This document shows, in pieces, positions 27,000 through 37,837 of a DNA stretch of 64,000 nt. The DNA lies in NCBI RefSeq assembly GCF_039532215.1, contig NZ_BAAARN010000004.1, positions 392,106 to 456,105 on the forward strand, given 5' to 3'. The position numbers and the translations under genes were made by a program. The number at the start of each line of letters is the position of its first letter. Positions within the stretch are counted from its first letter, which is position 1. This DNA is from Pedococcus aerophilus (GTDB lineage: Bacteria; Actinomycetota; Actinomycetes; Actinomycetales; Dermatophilaceae). The notes below the pieces were generated by a model, which saw only the letters and a program-made list of their open reading frames with translations, did no database searches and was not told the origin of the DNA.

Positions 27000-29900
27000 A
27001 TGGCGGGGCGCGCGGTCTCCCAGACCGCCACGCTGGCCCGGCTGGGCTTCGCCGACCCGCCGCGGGCCGAGCAGCTGCTGGCCGACCCGGCGCTCGCCGG
27101 GCTGGTCGACCCCTTCGACGACGTCTTCAACGACGGGCTGCCCGACGCCCTGTCGGCCGTGGCGGACCCCGACCTCGCCTTGCTCAGCCTGGTGCGGCTC
27201 ATGGAGTCGCTGCGGGCCAGTGCCCCCAAGCGAAGGGATGCGGAGTCCGGCGTCGGGGCCGAGGTGAGCGGCCTCGTGGGTGCGCTGCGTCATGCCGGAC
27301 CTGCGCGTGACCGGCTGCTCGCCGTCCTCGGGTCATCCACGGCGCTCGCGGGCCACCTGGTGGCGCACCCCGAGCACTGGCGCAGCGTCACCGAGGCGCA
27401 GCCGCGCACCCCGGCCCAGCGGGTCCACGACCTCGTCGACGCGGTCCGCGAGCCCGGCGAGCGGACCGGGTACGACGCGCTGCGCGTCGGCTACCGCCGC
27501 CAGCTGCTGGGTATCGCCGCGCTCGACCTCACGACGGGCGACGCCCCCGCTGCGCTGCCCGAGGCCGCGGCGGCGCTGGCCGACCTCGCCGAAGCAGCCC
27601 TGGAGGCCGCCCTCGAGATCGCCCGCCAGCACGTCGGGTCGGACGCCGACCTGTGCGACTTCGCCGTGATCGGGATGGGCAAGACCGGGGGCCGCGAGCT
27701 CAACTACGTCAGCGACGTCGACGTGATCTTCGTGGCCGAGCCCCGCGAGGGCGTCGAGGAGTCCCGTGCCATCGGGGCCGCCACCTCCCTGGCGACCCAC
27801 CTCATGCGGGCCTGCTCGACCTCGACGGGCGAGGGGACCCTGTGGCCGGTGGACGCCGCGCTGCGCCCGGAGGGCAAGAACGGGCCACTCGTGCGCACCA
27901 TCGACAGCCACCGCGCCTACTACGAGCGCTGGGCCAAGACCTGGGAGTTCCAGGCCCTTCTCAAGGCACGTCCGGTCGCGGGCGACCGCGCCCTCGGCGA
28001 GGCGTACCTCGACGCCGTCCGCCCCATGGTGTGGCAGGCCGCGTCGCGCGAGAACTTCGTCGAGGACGTCCAGGCCATGCGGCGCCGGGTGGAGCAGCAC
28101 GTGCCGGCCGCGGAGGCCGACCGCCAGCTCAAGCTCGGGCCCGGTGGTCTGCGTGACGTCGAGTTCAGCGTCCAGCTGCTCCAGCTGGTCCACGGGCGCT
28201 CCGACGACTCCCTGCGCTCGGGCACGACCCTGGAGGCACTCGATGCCCTCGCCCGCGGCGGGTACGTCGGTCGTGACGACGCCGCCACCCTCGACGACGC
28301 CTACCGGCTGCTGCGCACCCTGGAGCACCGGATCCAGCTGTTCCGCCTGCGCCGCACGCACCTCATGCCTACGGGGGAGTCCGACCTGCGCCGGCTCGGC
28401 CGGGCCCTCGGGCACCGCTCCGACCCCGCCAAGGCCGTCGTCACCCAGTGGCAGCAGCAGGCCCGTGAGGTCCGCCGCATCCACGAACGGCTCTTCTACC
28501 GCCCTCTGCTCGCCGCGGTTGCCAAGCTGAGCAGCTCCGAGGCGCGGCTGGGCCCGGAGGCGGCGCGCGAGCGCCTCGCCGCGCTGGGCTTCCGCGACCC
28601 CGCCGGCGCCATACGGCACCTCGAGGCCCTCACCTCCGGGGTAAGCCGGAGGGCCGCCATCCAACGGACGCTCCTGCCGGTGATGCTCGCGTGGTTCGCC
28701 GACGAGGCGGACCCCGACGGCGGCCTGCTCGCCTTCCGCAAGGTGAGCGAGGAGCTCGGCTCCACGCACTGGTACCTGCGGCTGCTGCGCGACGAGGGCA
28801 CGGCCGCCGAGCGACTCGCCCACGTCCTGGGGCGCAGCCGGTATGCCGCGGACCTCCTCGTGGGCGCCCCGGAGTCCGTGGCGATCCTCGGCGACCCCGG
28901 CGGGCTCACGCCGCTGCCGCGCGCCGACCTCGTCAAGCGGATGACCGCCGCGGCCGGCCGCCAGGAGGACCCGGACCGAGCGGTCCGCGCGGCCCGCAGC
29001 CTGCGCCGCCAGGAGCTCTTCCGGATCGCCGTCGCCGACCTGACCGGACAGCTCGACCTGCGTCAGGTCGGGATGGCGCTCACCGACCTCGTCGCCGCCC
29101 TGCTCGAGGCCGCGCTGTCCGTCGCGGTCCGGGTCGTCGCGGAGAAGCACGGTCCGCCGGCCACGCGCCTGCTCATCGTCGGGATGGGCCGCCTCGGTGG
29201 GGGTGAGGTGGGCTACGGCTCGGACGCCGACGTGATCTTCGTGCACGAGCCGGTCGAGGGCGCCCAGGACTCCGACGCCCAGGACCAGGCCCTCGCGACC
29301 GTCCAGGAGCTGCGGCGCCTGCTCGGCGGGGCGGGTCCCGACACCGGGCTCGGCCTCGACGCCGACCTGCGCCCCGAGGGCAAGAGCGGCCCGCTGGTGC
29401 GCAGCCTCGAGAGCTACCGCGCCTACTACCGGCGCTGGTCGCTCACGTGGGAGAGCCAGGCGCTTCTGCGGGCCACGCCCATCGCCGGGGACGTCGAGCT
29501 GGGGGAGCGGTTCGTCGAGCTGATCGACCCGCTGCGCTGGCCCGACGCCGGGCTCACCCCTGACCAGGTGCGGGAGATCCGCAGGCTCAAGGCGCGCATG
29601 GAGGCCGAGCGGCTGCCCCGGGGCGCCGACCCCAAGAGCCACTTCAAGCTCGGACGCGGCGGGCTGACCGACGTGGAGTGGACGATCCAGCTGCTGCAGA
29701 TGGAGCACGCGCACGAGGTCCCGGGCCTGCGGACCACGAGCACGCTGCCCGCGCTGGAGGCGGCCCGGGAGGCGGACCTGCTCAGCGCCGAGCACGCCGC
29801 GGCGCTCGAGGAGTCGTGGACGCTGGCCTCGCGCCTGCGCAACGCCGCCGTGCTCTACCGCGGTCGTCCGGTCGACAGCGTCCCTTCGGACCTGCGTGTC

Positions 29901-30026
29901 GCCGACGGCGTGAGCCGGATCCTCGGCGGCGAACCGGGCTCCGGCGCAGAGCTGGCCGGCCGGTACCGCCGGGCCGCACGACATGCACGGACCGTCACCG
30001 AGTTCAACTTTTACGGTTCGCGGTAG
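27000..30026 (+). CDS. glnE: Bifunctional glutamine synthetase adenylyltransferase/deadenylase
   Basis: About 1008-aa GlnE, which adds AMP to and removes it from glutamine synthetase in response to nitrogen status. Both nucleotidyltransferase domains are intact: GMGKTGGRELNYVSDVDVIF near residue 225 (adenylyl removal) and GMGRLGGGEVGYGSDADVIF near 730 (adenylylation), each followed by the helical GlnD-like domain (RPEGKNGPLVR, RPEGKSGPLVR). The start is ambiguous among GTG 26991, GTG 26997 and ATG 27000; GAGGG at about 26984 suits the last two. It follows glnA2 by about 40 bases. Confidence 0.95.
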   Translation: MAGRAVSQTATLARLGFADPPRAEQLLADPALAGLVDPFDDVFNDGLPDALSAVADPDLALLSLVRLMESLRASAPKRRDAESGVGAEVSGLVGALRHAGPARDRLLAVLGSSTALAGHLVAHPEHWRSVTEAQPRTPAQRVHDLVDAVREPGERTGYDALRVGYRRQLLGIAALDLTTGDAPAALPEAAAALADLAEAALEAALEIARQHVGSDADLCDFAVIGMGKTGGRELNYVSDVDVIFVAEPREGVEESRAIGAATSLATHLMRACSTSTGEGTLWPVDAALRPEGKNGPLVRTIDSHRAYYERWAKTWEFQALLKARPVAGDRALGEAYLDAVRPMVWQAASRENFVEDVQAMRRRVEQHVPAAEADRQLKLGPGGLRDVEFSVQLLQLVHGRSDDSLRSGTTLEALDALARGGYVGRDDAATLDDAYRLLRTLEHRIQLFRLRRTHLMPTGESDLRRLGRALGHRSDPAKAVVTQWQQQAREVRRIHERLFYRPLLAAVAKLSSSEARLGPEAARERLAALGFRDPAGAIRHLEALTSGVSRRAAIQRTLLPVMLAWFADEADPDGGLLAFRKVSEELGSTHWYLRLLRDEGTAAERLAHVLGRSRYAADLLVGAPESVAILGDPGGLTPLPRADLVKRMTAAAGRQEDPDRAVRAARSLRRQELFRIAVADLTGQLDLRQVGMALTDLVAALLEAALSVAVRVVAEKHGPPATRLLIVGMGRLGGGEVGYGSDADVIFVHEPVEGAQDSDAQDQALATVQELRRLLGGAGPDTGLGLDADLRPEGKSGPLVRSLESYRAYYRRWSLTWESQALLRATPIAGDVELGERFVELIDPLRWPDAGLTPDQVREIRRLKARMEAERLPRGADPKSHFKLGRGGLTDVEWTIQLLQMEHAHEVPGLRTTSTLPALEAAREADLLSAEHAAALEESWTLASRLRNAAVLYRGRPVDSVPSDLRVADGVSRILGGEPGSGAELAGRYRRAARHARTVTEFNFYGSR

Positions 30027-30043
30027 CGAGGTACGGTCGGCGC

Positions 30044-31423
30044 ATGGTCAGGGGCAGGGACGGTGCCGTCGGGGTGCCCTCGTACACCGAGGTGCTTCGC
30101 ACCCCGGTGTTCCTGCCCGTCTTCATGGCCTCGACGTTGTCGACGTGGGGTGACTACATCGCCCGCATCACCATCGCGTCGGTGGTGTTCGCGTGGACCG
30201 GGTCCGCGCTGGCGACGGCGGCGACGTTCGCCGTGTCGCTCGTCCCGAGCATCCTCGGACGGGCCCTGCTCTCGCCCCTGTGCGACCGCTGGCCGCCACG
30301 CACCGTGATGGTGGGCACGCACCTGCTGCGGGCGCTGCTCGTGGTGGCGCTCATCGCCACGGTCGCGACGACGCAGTCCCTCGTGCTCGTGCTGTCCATC
30401 GTCTTCGTCCTGGAGTTCATCGGCGGCCCGGCCATCACGGCCGGCCAGGTGCTGCTCACCGACATCTTCCCGGACCGCCGGCTCTACGCCCGCGCCTTCA
30501 GCCTGACCACGCTGGCCACCCAGATCAACCAGGCCGTCGGGCTCGCGCTCGGTGGGGTCATCGTCAGTGCGATCGGGGACACCCAGGCGCTGCTGCTCGA
30601 CCTCACGACCTTCGTCCTCGGTGCTGCGCTGCTCCTGTGGATCACGCCCCCGAAGTCCCTCGTCGAGAACGTCGAGGCACCGCTGCACAGCCTCGCCGGC
30701 GACCTGGCGCAGGGCTGGCAGCAGATCCGCTCCAGCCGCGTCCTCACGGTGCTGCTGCTCCTGTCCCTCGCGAGCGCGCTCGCCATCGCCGCCCCCGAGG
30801 CCGTGGCCCTGCCCTACGGCGCCGAGCACAGCGGCGCCTCGACGTGGGGAGGCCTGCTCATGGCGGCGCCCATCCTCGGGGCCGTCGTCGGGGTCCTGCT
30901 CATCTCGCGGCTGCCGGCCGAGCGCCAGTTCCGCATGGTCATGCGGCTGGCGCTGCTCATGCCGCTGCCGCTGCTGGTCACCGTCTTCACCCCGCCGCTG
31001 CCCGTCGTGTGGGCGGCGTGGTTCCTCTCGGGTGCGCTGCAGAGCTACATGCTGCCGCTGCAGTCGGCCTTCACGCTGCTCGTCCCTCCGGCCATGCGCG
31101 GACGGGTGTTCGGGCTCGCGGGGGCGATGTCCGTCGGTGTGACCGGGGTCTGCTTCCTCGCCGCCGGATGGGTCTCCGAGCACACCTCGCCCGCGGCGTC
31201 CGTCGGCATCTGCGCGGTCGTGACGCTCGGCGTCCTCGTGCTCCTCGCCGCCCGCTGGCCGCGCGAGGAGGTGGCCCGCAGCATCGAGGCGACGTTCGGC
31301 CGCGACGGGGACGACGCCCCGTCCGCGGCGGCCGAGCGGACCGGCGGCGGAGTCGAGGACCTCGACCTCGGACCCGAGGTGCCCACGGACCCCCTGATCC
31401 CGCGCAAGGCGTCTGGCGGCTGA
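30044..31423 (+). CDS. Major facilitator superfamily transporter
   Basis: 459-aa membrane protein with about 12 hydrophobic spans. The cytoplasmic loop between spans 2 and 3 ([15 protein letters not shown]) is a degenerate MFS motif A, and the layout fits the MFS_3/EntS-like exporters. A hydrophilic acidic tail of about 55 residues follows the last span. ATG 30044 is chosen because TACGGT (30032-30037) lies 6 bases before it, a leaderless arrangement. Its location before the his operon says nothing about substrate. Confidence 0.85.
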   Translation: MVRGRDGAVGVPSYTEVLRTPVFLPVFMASTLSTWGDYIARITIASVVFAWTGSALATAATFAVSLVPSILGRALLSPLCDRWPPRTVMVGTHLLRALLVVALIATVATTQSLVLVLSIVFVLEFIGGPAITAGQVLLTDIFPDRRLYARAFSLTTLATQINQAVGLALGGVIVSAIGDTQALLLDLTTFVLGAALLLWITPPKSLVENVEAPLHSLAGDLAQGWQQIRSSRVLTVLLLLSLASALAIAAPEAVALPYGAEHSGASTWGGLLMAAPILGAVVGVLLISRLPAERQFRMVMRLALLMPLPLLVTVFTPPLPVVWAAWFLSGALQSYMLPLQSAFTLLVPPAMRGRVFGLAGAMSVGVTGVCFLAAGWVSEHTSPAASVGICAVVTLGVLVLLAARWPREEVARSIEATFGRDGDDAPSAAAERTGGGVEDLDLGPEVPTDPLIPRKASGG

Positions 31424-31454
31424 GACCGAGCGAGGGGGCGCACAGGGCGCCGCC

Positions 31455-31460
31455 TAGACT
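31455..31460 (+). promoter_or_regulatory. Leaderless -10 element of hisD
   Basis: TAGACT lies 7 bases before the first of two tandem ATG codons of hisD (31468 and 31471). This favours the first ATG as the start and predicts an mRNA without a 5' leader, so classical attenuation of the his operon is not expected. Confidence 0.55.
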
Positions 31461-31467
31461 TGGGCGC

Positions 31468-32808
31468 ATGATGTCCACGATCGACCTGCGCGGACGCGTG
31501 CTCGGTGTCCGCGAGCTGCGCCACCTCCTTCCCCGTGCCGAGTTCGACGTGGCCACCGCCGTCGAGACCGTCCGCCCGCTCTGCGAGGACGTCCGCCACC
31601 GTGGCGCCGAGGCCCTCTACGACCTCGGTGAGCGGTTCGACGGGGTGCGCCCCACCCGCCTACGGGTCCCGGCCGAGGTGCTGGTCGCCGCGCTCGACAC
31701 CCTCGCCCCCGACGTGCGGGCCGCCCTGGAGGAGTCCATCCGCCGGGCCCGGATCGTCCACGAGGACCAGCGCCGCACCACCACGACCACCACCGTCGCC
31801 GAGGGCGGCACGGTGAGCGAGCGCTGGGTCCCGGTCGACCGCGTCGGCCTGTACGTCCCCGGTGGTCGCGCCGTCTACCCCTCCAGCGTCGTCATGAACG
31901 TCGTGCCCGCCCAGATCGCCGAGGTCGGGTCGCTCGCCGTGGCCAGCCCGCCGCAGCGCGAGAACACCGGCGTCTTCGCCGGGTACCCGCACCCGACGGT
32001 GCTCGCCGCCTGCGCCCTGCTGGGTGTCGACGAGGTGTATGCCGTCGGCGGTGCCCAGGCCGTCGCCGCCTTCGCCTACGGCTTCACCGACGGTGAGGGT
32101 GAGGACGCCATGGTGGCCGAACCCGTCAACCTCGTCACCGGCCCCGGCAACGTCTACGTCACCGCCGCCAAGCGTCTCCTCAAGGGCCTGATCGGCATCG
32201 ACTCCGAGGCCGGCACCACCGAGATCGCCGTCCTCGCCGACGACTCCGCCGACCCGGTGCACGTCGCCGCCGACCTCATCAGCCAGGCCGAGCACGACCC
32301 GTACGCCGCCTCCGTCCTCGTCACCGACAGCCCGGCCCTCGCCGAGGCCGTGGCCGCTGCGGTGGAGCGTCGCGTCCCGGCGACCAAGCACGCCGAGCGT
32401 GTCCGCACCGCCCTCACCGGGCCCCAGTCCGGGGTCGTCCTCGTCGACGACCTGGAGCGTGGGCTCGACGTCGTCAACGCGTATGCGGCCGAGCACCTCG
32501 AGATCCAGACGCGCGACGCCGCTGCCGTGGCGGCCCGGGTCCGCAACGCCGGCGCCGTGTTCGTCGGCGCCTACTCGCCGGTGAGCCTCGGCGACTACAT
32601 CGCCGGATCCAACCACGTGCTGCCGACCGGCGGCTGCGCCTGCCACAGCAGCGGCCTGTCGGTGCAGTCCTTCCTGCGCGGCATCCACGTCGTCGACTAC
32701 AACCGGGCGGCGCTGCAGGAGGTGGCGCACCACGTGGTGACGCTGTCCCAGGCCGAGGACCTGCCCGCGCACGGCGAGGCTGTCACCGCGCGCTTCGACG
32801 CGTCCTGA
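31468..32808 (+). CDS. hisD: Histidinol dehydrogenase
   Basis: 446-aa zinc enzyme for the last two steps of histidine synthesis (histidinol to histidine, two NAD+). Family signatures are [49 protein letters not shown] and the catalytic [12 protein letters not shown], ending with HVLPTGG. First gene of the operon hisD-hisC-hisB-orf-hisH-priA; hisC starts 14 bases after its stop. Confidence 0.95.
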   Translation: MMSTIDLRGRVLGVRELRHLLPRAEFDVATAVETVRPLCEDVRHRGAEALYDLGERFDGVRPTRLRVPAEVLVAALDTLAPDVRAALEESIRRARIVHEDQRRTTTTTTVAEGGTVSERWVPVDRVGLYVPGGRAVYPSSVVMNVVPAQIAEVGSLAVASPPQRENTGVFAGYPHPTVLAACALLGVDEVYAVGGAQAVAAFAYGFTDGEGEDAMVAEPVNLVTGPGNVYVTAAKRLLKGLIGIDSEAGTTEIAVLADDSADPVHVAADLISQAEHDPYAASVLVTDSPALAEAVAAAVERRVPATKHAERVRTALTGPQSGVVLVDDLERGLDVVNAYAAEHLEIQTRDAAAVAARVRNAGAVFVGAYSPVSLGDYIAGSNHVLPTGGCACHSSGLSVQSFLRGIHVVDYNRAALQEVAHHVVTLSQAEDLPAHGEAVTARFDAS

Positions 32809-32821
32809 CCCGGGAGACACC

Positions 32822-33979
32822 GTGAGCGACCAGATCTCCCTCGACGCCCTGCTGCGCCCCGACCTTCGCGGCGCCAGCCCCTACGGCGCACCTCAGCTCG
32901 ACGTGCCCGTGAGGCTCAACACCAACGAGAACTCCTACCCCGTGCCGGAGGACGTCGTCGCCGACATCACCGCGCGCGTGGCGGCGGTGGCACCCGAGCT
33001 CAACCGGTACCCCGACCGTGAGTTCACCGAGCTGCGGACCGAGCTCGCTGCATACCTCTCACGCACCGGTGGGGTCGAGCTGGAGCCGGCGCAGCTGTGG
33101 GCCGGCAACGGCTCCAACGAGGTGCTCCAGCACGTCGTGCTCGCCTTCGGGGGGCCCGGTCGCACCGCCCTCGGCTTCACCCCCGCCTACTCGATGCACC
33201 CCCTCATCAGCACCGGGGTCGGCACCACGTGGGTGGACGGGCTGCGCGGCCAGGGCACCGACGCACCGTTCGACCTCACCGTGGAGTCCGCGGTCGAGCA
33301 GGTCCGTGAGCACCAGCCGCACGTGGTGTTCCTCTGCTCGCCCAACAACCCGACCGGCACCGCCCTCACGCTCGACGTCGTCGAGGCCGTGTATGCCGCG
33401 GCGGAGCGGGCCGTGGTCGTCGTGGACGAGGCGTACGCCGAGTTCGCCCGCCCCGGGACCCCGAGCGCCCTCACCCTGCTGCAGGGGCGTCCGCGGCTGG
33501 TCGTCACGCGGACGATGAGCAAGGCGTTCGCCTTCGCGGGCGGACGGCTGGGGTACCTCGCCGCCGACCCGGCCCTCGTCGATGCCCTGCGACTGGTGCG
33601 CCTGCCCTACCACCTGTCGGCGCCCACCCAGGCGATCGCGCTCGCGGCCCTCGCCCACGCCGACCAGATGCTCGGGACGGTCGAGGCGATCAAGGAACAG
33701 CGCGACCGGATGGTGGCCGAGCTGGCCGACCTCGGGTTCGCACCGGTGGCCAGCGACGCCAACTTCGTCCTGTTCGGCGGCCTGGTCGACGCCGCCGCCA
33801 CGTGGCGGGACCTGCTCGACCGGGGTGTGCTGGTCCGGGACGTCGGCATTCCCCACTATCTTCGTGTGACGGCCGGGACCCCGGCCGAGACCGACGCGTT
33901 CCTGGCCGCCGCGGCCGAGGTCGCGACCACAGCAACAACCACCGCCACATCCAGAGCCACGGACAGGAGCTCGTCGTGA
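32822..33979 (+). CDS. hisC: Histidinol-phosphate aminotransferase
   Basis: 385-aa PLP-dependent class I/II aminotransferase that makes histidinol phosphate. Recognised by [22 protein letters not shown], the VDEAYAEF segment and the PLP lysine in [18 protein letters not shown] 32822 follows GGGAGA. Its TGA overlaps the GTG of hisB by 4 bp, showing translational coupling. The last 20 residues are a low-complexity Ala/Thr tail absent from the catalytic core. Confidence 0.95.
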   Translation: MSDQISLDALLRPDLRGASPYGAPQLDVPVRLNTNENSYPVPEDVVADITARVAAVAPELNRYPDREFTELRTELAAYLSRTGGVELEPAQLWAGNGSNEVLQHVVLAFGGPGRTALGFTPAYSMHPLISTGVGTTWVDGLRGQGTDAPFDLTVESAVEQVREHQPHVVFLCSPNNPTGTALTLDVVEAVYAAAERAVVVVDEAYAEFARPGTPSALTLLQGRPRLVVTRTMSKAFAFAGGRLGYLAADPALVDALRLVRLPYHLSAPTQAIALAALAHADQMLGTVEAIKEQRDRMVAELADLGFAPVASDANFVLFGGLVDAAATWRDLLDRGVLVRDVGIPHYLRVTAGTPAETDAFLAAAAEVATTATTTATSRATDRSSS

Positions 33980-34590
33980 CCGCAGGTGACCGCAGGGTCT
34001 CGCTGAGCCGTTCGACCTCGGAGTCGAGCGTCGAGCTCGAGCTCAACCTCGACGGCACCGGCGTCGCCGAGATCTCGACCGGCGTGCGGTTCTACGACCA
34101 CATGCTGTCCTCGCTGGCCAAGCACTCGCTCATCGACCTGCGCGTCAAGGCCACCGGCGACGTCGACGTCGACGCGCACCACACCGTCGAGGACGTCGCC
34201 ATCGTGCTCGGCGACGCCCTGCGCGAGGCCCTGGGTGACAAGAGCGGGATCTCCCGCTTCGGCGACGCCACGGTCCCGCTCGACGAGGCGCTGGTGCAGG
34301 CCGTCGTCGACGTGGCCGGGCGCCCCTACGTCGTCCACACCGGCGAGCCCGAGGGTCAGGCGTACGTCCTCATCGGCGGCAACTACGTCGGCTCGCTGAC
34401 CCGGCACGTCTGGGAGTCCTTCGCCTACCGCGCCGGCATCGCCCTGCACGTCCGGGTGCTCTCCGGCCGCGACCCCCACCACGTCGTCGAAGCGCAGTTC
34501 AAGGCCGTGGCGCGGGCGCTGCGGGCCGCCGTGGCGCGCGACCCCCGCGTGGTCGGCGTCCCCAGCGCGAAGGGCAGCCTCTCCACGTGA
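33976..34590 (+). CDS. hisB: Imidazoleglycerol-phosphate dehydratase
   Basis: 204-aa monofunctional HisB, without the phosphatase domain found in enterobacteria. The manganese-binding repeats HHTVEDVA and the matching [17 protein letters not shown] are present, with [13 protein letters not shown] near the start. GTG 33976 overlaps the hisC stop (GTGA), with AGGAGC 6 bases upstream. A longer open frame upstream is the shadow of hisC. Confidence 0.95.
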   Translation: MTAGDRRVSLSRSTSESSVELELNLDGTGVAEISTGVRFYDHMLSSLAKHSLIDLRVKATGDVDVDAHHTVEDVAIVLGDALREALGDKSGISRFGDATVPLDEALVQAVVDVAGRPYVVHTGEPEGQAYVLIGGNYVGSLTRHVWESFAYRAGIALHVRVLSGRDPHHVVEAQFKAVARALRAAVARDPRVVGVPSAKGSLST

Positions 34591-35210
34591 GCGTCCCGTG
34601 GCAGCCTGCGCGGGACTCGCGCGGACTGCTCCTGGTGCGGGCCAAGCCCGGTTCGGTCGCCTCCTGGGTCCGACGGGGCCTCGTCGCGTGCGACGTGGTG
34701 CCGCTGGGGGAATGGACGGCACTGCGCCCAGCCGAGCGCTCCTCACGGGCGAGCGCCCCCTACGACGACGCCATCGCGGTCCTCGCGGGGAGACCCCTGC
34801 CCTACCGCCTGCGGCCTGCCCTCGGCTTCTTCGTCGTGGACCACCGTGCGGTGGTCAGCCTGCAGCCCAAGGGTTTCCGCCCGGCGCACCGGTGGGTGGT
34901 GTGGGAGCCGGAGACCGGTCCGGCGCGCACCCCCGGGCTCGAGGTGGCTCGCCCGCCCGAGCTGGTCGCCTCGGCGCGTTCCCGCACCAGCGCCTCGGAG
35001 GTCCACCAGGTGCTCAAGGACGACTCCGGTGACGCGCCGCGCCTGCTGCGGCGACTGCTGGACGTCCTGGCACTGCCCGGTGCGGACCTCCTCGACCCGA
35101 GCGACCACCCCCGCGGGCAGGTCGTGACCCCCACCGCCCAGGCGGTGGCCCGCTTCGAGTCCCGCATGGCCGAGCAGGCGCAGCACCGCGCCGAACTGGA
35201 GGAGAACTGA
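34587..35210 (+). CDS. Unknown protein inside the his operon
   Basis: 207-aa protein of unknown function. Its GTG overlaps the hisB stop and its own stop overlaps the hisH start, so it is fully coupled within the operon. It is predicted cytoplasmic, Arg- and Trp-rich at the front ([21 protein letters not shown]) with a central [28 protein letters not shown], and ends with a charged helix. I know of no family name. Its position suggests a role linked to histidine synthesis or its regulation, which is only an inference. Confidence 0.75.
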   Translation: MSVPWQPARDSRGLLLVRAKPGSVASWVRRGLVACDVVPLGEWTALRPAERSSRASAPYDDAIAVLAGRPLPYRLRPALGFFVVDHRAVVSLQPKGFRPAHRWVVWEPETGPARTPGLEVARPPELVASARSRTSASEVHQVLKDDSGDAPRLLRRLLDVLALPGADLLDPSDHPRGQVVTPTAQAVARFESRMAEQAQHRAELEEN

Positions 35211-35848
35211 TGGCACACGTCGTGGTGTTCGACTACGGCAGCGGCAACGTCCGCTCGGCCGTCCGCGCCCTCGAGCACGTCGGTGCGGAGGTCACCCTCA
35301 CCGGCGACCGACGCCTGGCCCTGGAGTCCGACGGGCTGTTCGTCCCCGGCGTCGGCAACTTCCACGCCTGCATGGCCGGGCTCCGGGCCGCGGACGGCCC
35401 GCTCGTCATCGAGACGCGCCTGGCCGGAGGGCGTCCCGTGCTCGGGGTCTGCGTCGGCATGCAGGTCCTGTTCGACGGCTCCGAGGAGCCCAGCGGCGAC
35501 CCCCAGGAGGGGCTCGGCGAGTGGCCGGGCACCGTCGCCCGCCTGCGGGCGGACGTCGTGCCGCACATGGGGTGGAGCGAGGTCGAGCCTGCGGCGGAGA
35601 CCCGCCTGTTCGCCGGCATCGAGGGGGAGCGCTTCTACTTCGTCCACTCGTATGCCGTCCAGGACTGGACCCTGGAGCCGCCCACCGGTGCCTTCGCCGC
35701 CGTCGCGCCCCGGCTCACCTGGGCCGACCACGGCGGACGCTTCGTCGCCGCCGTCGAGAACGGTCCGTTGTCCGCCACCCAGTTCCACCCGGAGAAGTCC
35801 GGGGACGCCGGGCTCGCCCTGCTCGAGAACTGGGTCCGCACCCTCTGA
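35210..35848 (+). CDS. hisH: Imidazole glycerol phosphate synthase, glutaminase subunit
   Basis: 212-aa class I glutamine amidotransferase that supplies ammonia to HisF. The nucleophile Cys is in LGVCVGMQ and the His-x-Glu pair in [19 protein letters not shown] marks the N-terminus. Its ATG overlaps the preceding stop (ACTGATGG). The partner hisF is not in this window, so the synthase gene must be elsewhere, as is the case for hisG, hisE and hisI. Confidence 0.95.
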   Translation: MAHVVVFDYGSGNVRSAVRALEHVGAEVTLTGDRRLALESDGLFVPGVGNFHACMAGLRAADGPLVIETRLAGGRPVLGVCVGMQVLFDGSEEPSGDPQEGLGEWPGTVARLRADVVPHMGWSEVEPAAETRLFAGIEGERFYFVHSYAVQDWTLEPPTGAFAAVAPRLTWADHGGRFVAAVENGPLSATQFHPEKSGDAGLALLENWVRTL

Positions 35849-35926
35849 GGTGGCCCCGCGCCATACCTGAGAGCCTTTGTCCCACAGCCTGATCCGCACG
35901 CACCGCCGACCCGTGAAGGACTCCGC

Positions 35927-36661
35927 ATGACCACGCCCCGCCTCGAACTCCTGCCCGCCGTCGACGTCGCCGACGGCCAGGCCGTCCAGCTCGTGCAGGG
36001 GGTGGCCGGCACCGGGGGGCAGTTCGGCGACCCGTGGGAGGCGGCCCTGGCGTGGCAGGAGCAGGGGGCCGAGTGGCTGCACCTCGTCGACCTCGACGCG
36101 GCATTCGGGCGCGGGACCAACCGCGAGCTGCTCGCGGACATCGTCGGTCGCCTCGACATCAAGGTCGAGATGAGCGGCGGCATCCGTGACGCGTCGTCGC
36201 TGGAGGCCGCGCTGGCCACGGGATGCCGTCGGGTCAACCTCGGGACGGCGGCGCTGGAGGACCCGGAGTGGACCGCCTCGGCGATCGCCGAGCACGGTGA
36301 CCGGATCGCCGTCGGCCTCGACGTCCGCGGCACGACCCTGGCCGCCCGCGGCTGGACCCAGGAGGGCGGCGACCTGTGGGAGACCCTCGAGCGGCTCGAC
36401 CGCGAGGGGTGCGCGCGCTACGTCGTCACCGACGTCAACAAGGACGGCATGCTCAAGGGCCCGAACCTCGAGCTGCTGCGCGACGTCTGCGCCCGCACCG
36501 ACCGCCCCGTCGTCGCCTCCGGTGGCGTCTCGACGCTGGCCGACATCGAGGCCATCCGTGGCCTGGTCGCCGAGGGTGTGGAGGGCGCGATCGTCGGGTC
36601 GGCGCTCTACCGCGGTGCGTTCACACTGCCCGACGCCCTCGACGTGGCGGGTCGCCCGTGA
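35927..36661 (+). CDS. priA: Bifunctional HisA/TrpF isomerase PriA
   Basis: 244-aa TIM-barrel isomerase. Actinobacterial PriA catalyses the ProFAR isomerisation of histidine synthesis and, in most lineages, the PRA isomerisation of tryptophan synthesis. Signatures are [18 protein letters not shown] with the N-terminal catalytic Asp, EMSGGIRD and the second catalytic Asp in [14 protein letters not shown], then VVASGGVS. Assignment of both activities rests on family knowledge, not on a residue unique to this copy. It starts 78 bases after hisH. Confidence 0.92.
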   Translation: MTTPRLELLPAVDVADGQAVQLVQGVAGTGGQFGDPWEAALAWQEQGAEWLHLVDLDAAFGRGTNRELLADIVGRLDIKVEMSGGIRDASSLEAALATGCRRVNLGTAALEDPEWTASAIAEHGDRIAVGLDVRGTTLAARGWTQEGGDLWETLERLDREGCARYVVTDVNKDGMLKGPNLELLRDVCARTDRPVVASGGVSTLADIEAIRGLVAEGVEGAIVGSALYRGAFTLPDALDVAGRP

Positions 36662-37413
36662 CCGGGTCCACGCCGGGGACCGGGTCCACGCCCGGGGCCG
36701 GTCACGACTCCGCCGGGATCCCGTTCGGCGGGCGCGAGCTCACCGGGACGGGCTTCGACGGCGACACCGGCGCCGCCGACCCGACCCTGCTCGCGGCCCT
36801 CGCCGACCCCGGGGACGAGCGGGCACTCATGGCCGCAGTCGCCGCGGCCCGGCTGCTCGTCCCGATCGTCGCCGAACCCGTCTCGGTGGACGACAGCGGC
36901 GACCACCTCGTCGAGAAGCAGACCGACATGGCCGCGGTCACCCTCGTCGCCCCGGACGGTGCCCGCGCGCTCCCGGTCTTCACGTCCATGGACGCCATCG
37001 CCGCGTGGGACGCAGCAGCCCGTCCGGTGCCGGTCACCGCTGCCCGTGCGGCCCAGGCCGCGGTGAGCGAGCGCTGCGACGTCATCGTCGTAGACGTCGC
37101 CGGCCAGCAGCCTTTGGCCCTGCGCCCGAGCATGGTCTGGGCGCTGGCCCAGCAGCGCGAGTGGCTGCCGGCCCACGAGGACCCGCAGGTCGCCGCAGCG
37201 GTGGCCGACGCTCTGCACGACCAGCCCGACGTCCTGGGTCACGAGTTGTCAGCCGGCGACCCCGGCGAGGGCGTCCTGCGGGTGGCGCTGACCCTCGTCC
37301 CGGGCCTCCCGGCCGAGCGGGTCCAGGCCGTGGCAACCGCCATCGGCGAGCGCCTCGCGACCGACGGCGAGATCCGCGCGCGCATCGACGGGTTGGCGTT
37401 CTCGATCAGCTGA
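36658..37413 (+). CDS. SseB-family protein
   Basis: 251-aa protein with an SseB-like domain of unknown biochemical role. Core segments are [43 protein letters not shown] and [17 protein letters not shown]. The first 30 residues contain a short TGSTPG repeat coded by a 14-18-base tandem duplication. GTG overlaps the priA stop (GTGA). SseB-like genes often sit between priA and infC in actinobacteria (recollection), consistent with this neighbourhood. Confidence 0.85.
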   Translation: MTGSTPGTGSTPGAGHDSAGIPFGGRELTGTGFDGDTGAADPTLLAALADPGDERALMAAVAAARLLVPIVAEPVSVDDSGDHLVEKQTDMAAVTLVAPDGARALPVFTSMDAIAAWDAAARPVPVTAARAAQAAVSERCDVIVVDVAGQQPLALRPSMVWALAQQREWLPAHEDPQVAAAVADALHDQPDVLGHELSAGDPGEGVLRVALTLVPGLPAERVQAVATAIGERLATDGEIRARIDGLAFSIS

Positions 37414-37762
37414 CGGACGACGGGGTGCCGGACCCGTCGTGCGGCGGGTGGAGCTCGGTGACCCGCACCACCGCTGAGGTGGGCAGCGCGGCATACAGGT
37501 GGGGGAAGGTCTCCCCGGTGACCGGGTTGCCGACCTCGACGACAGGAGGCTCGGTGAGGCGGTCCTCGTCGATCTCCAGCAGCAGCAACGGTTCTGGCAC
37601 GCCCGCGTAGAAGCTGCGTCGGACCACCGGCCACTGCTGGGCCGACGAACAGTGGATGAACCCCTCCTGCTCCAGCGTCCGACCGCGGGTCGATTGCGTG
37701 TAGCTGCCGGAGTCCTGGGCCTTGGCCCAGTGGGCGGGCTCGGCGAGGTGGTAGATCGTCAC
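37406..37762 (-). CDS. DUF952 domain protein
   Basis: 118-aa cytoplasmic protein of the DUF952 family, with the marker motifs IYHLAEPAHW, EGFIHCSSAQQ and FPHLYAALP. The family shares a fold with some ADP-ribosyl-transferring enzymes, and its function is unknown. It is convergent with the SseB gene and the two coding regions overlap by 8 bases at their 3' ends. Confidence 0.85.
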   Translation of the reverse strand: MTIYHLAEPAHWAKAQDSGSYTQSTRGRTLEQEGFIHCSSAQQWPVVRRSFYAGVPEPLLLLEIDEDRLTEPPVVEVGNPVTGETFPHLYAALPTSAVVRVTELHPPHDGSGTPSSVS

Positions 37763-37837
37763 GACGACAACGGTATGCCGCGTGCCCCCGGCGGTTGCGG
37801 GGGCACGCGGCAGTGGTGGTGTGACCAGTCCGGAGGG

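Noticed and set aside
36661..36700. Tandem duplication as a mobile repeat at the start of the SseB-like gene
   Set aside because: It is an in-frame TGSTPG coding repeat in a linker, explained by local slippage.
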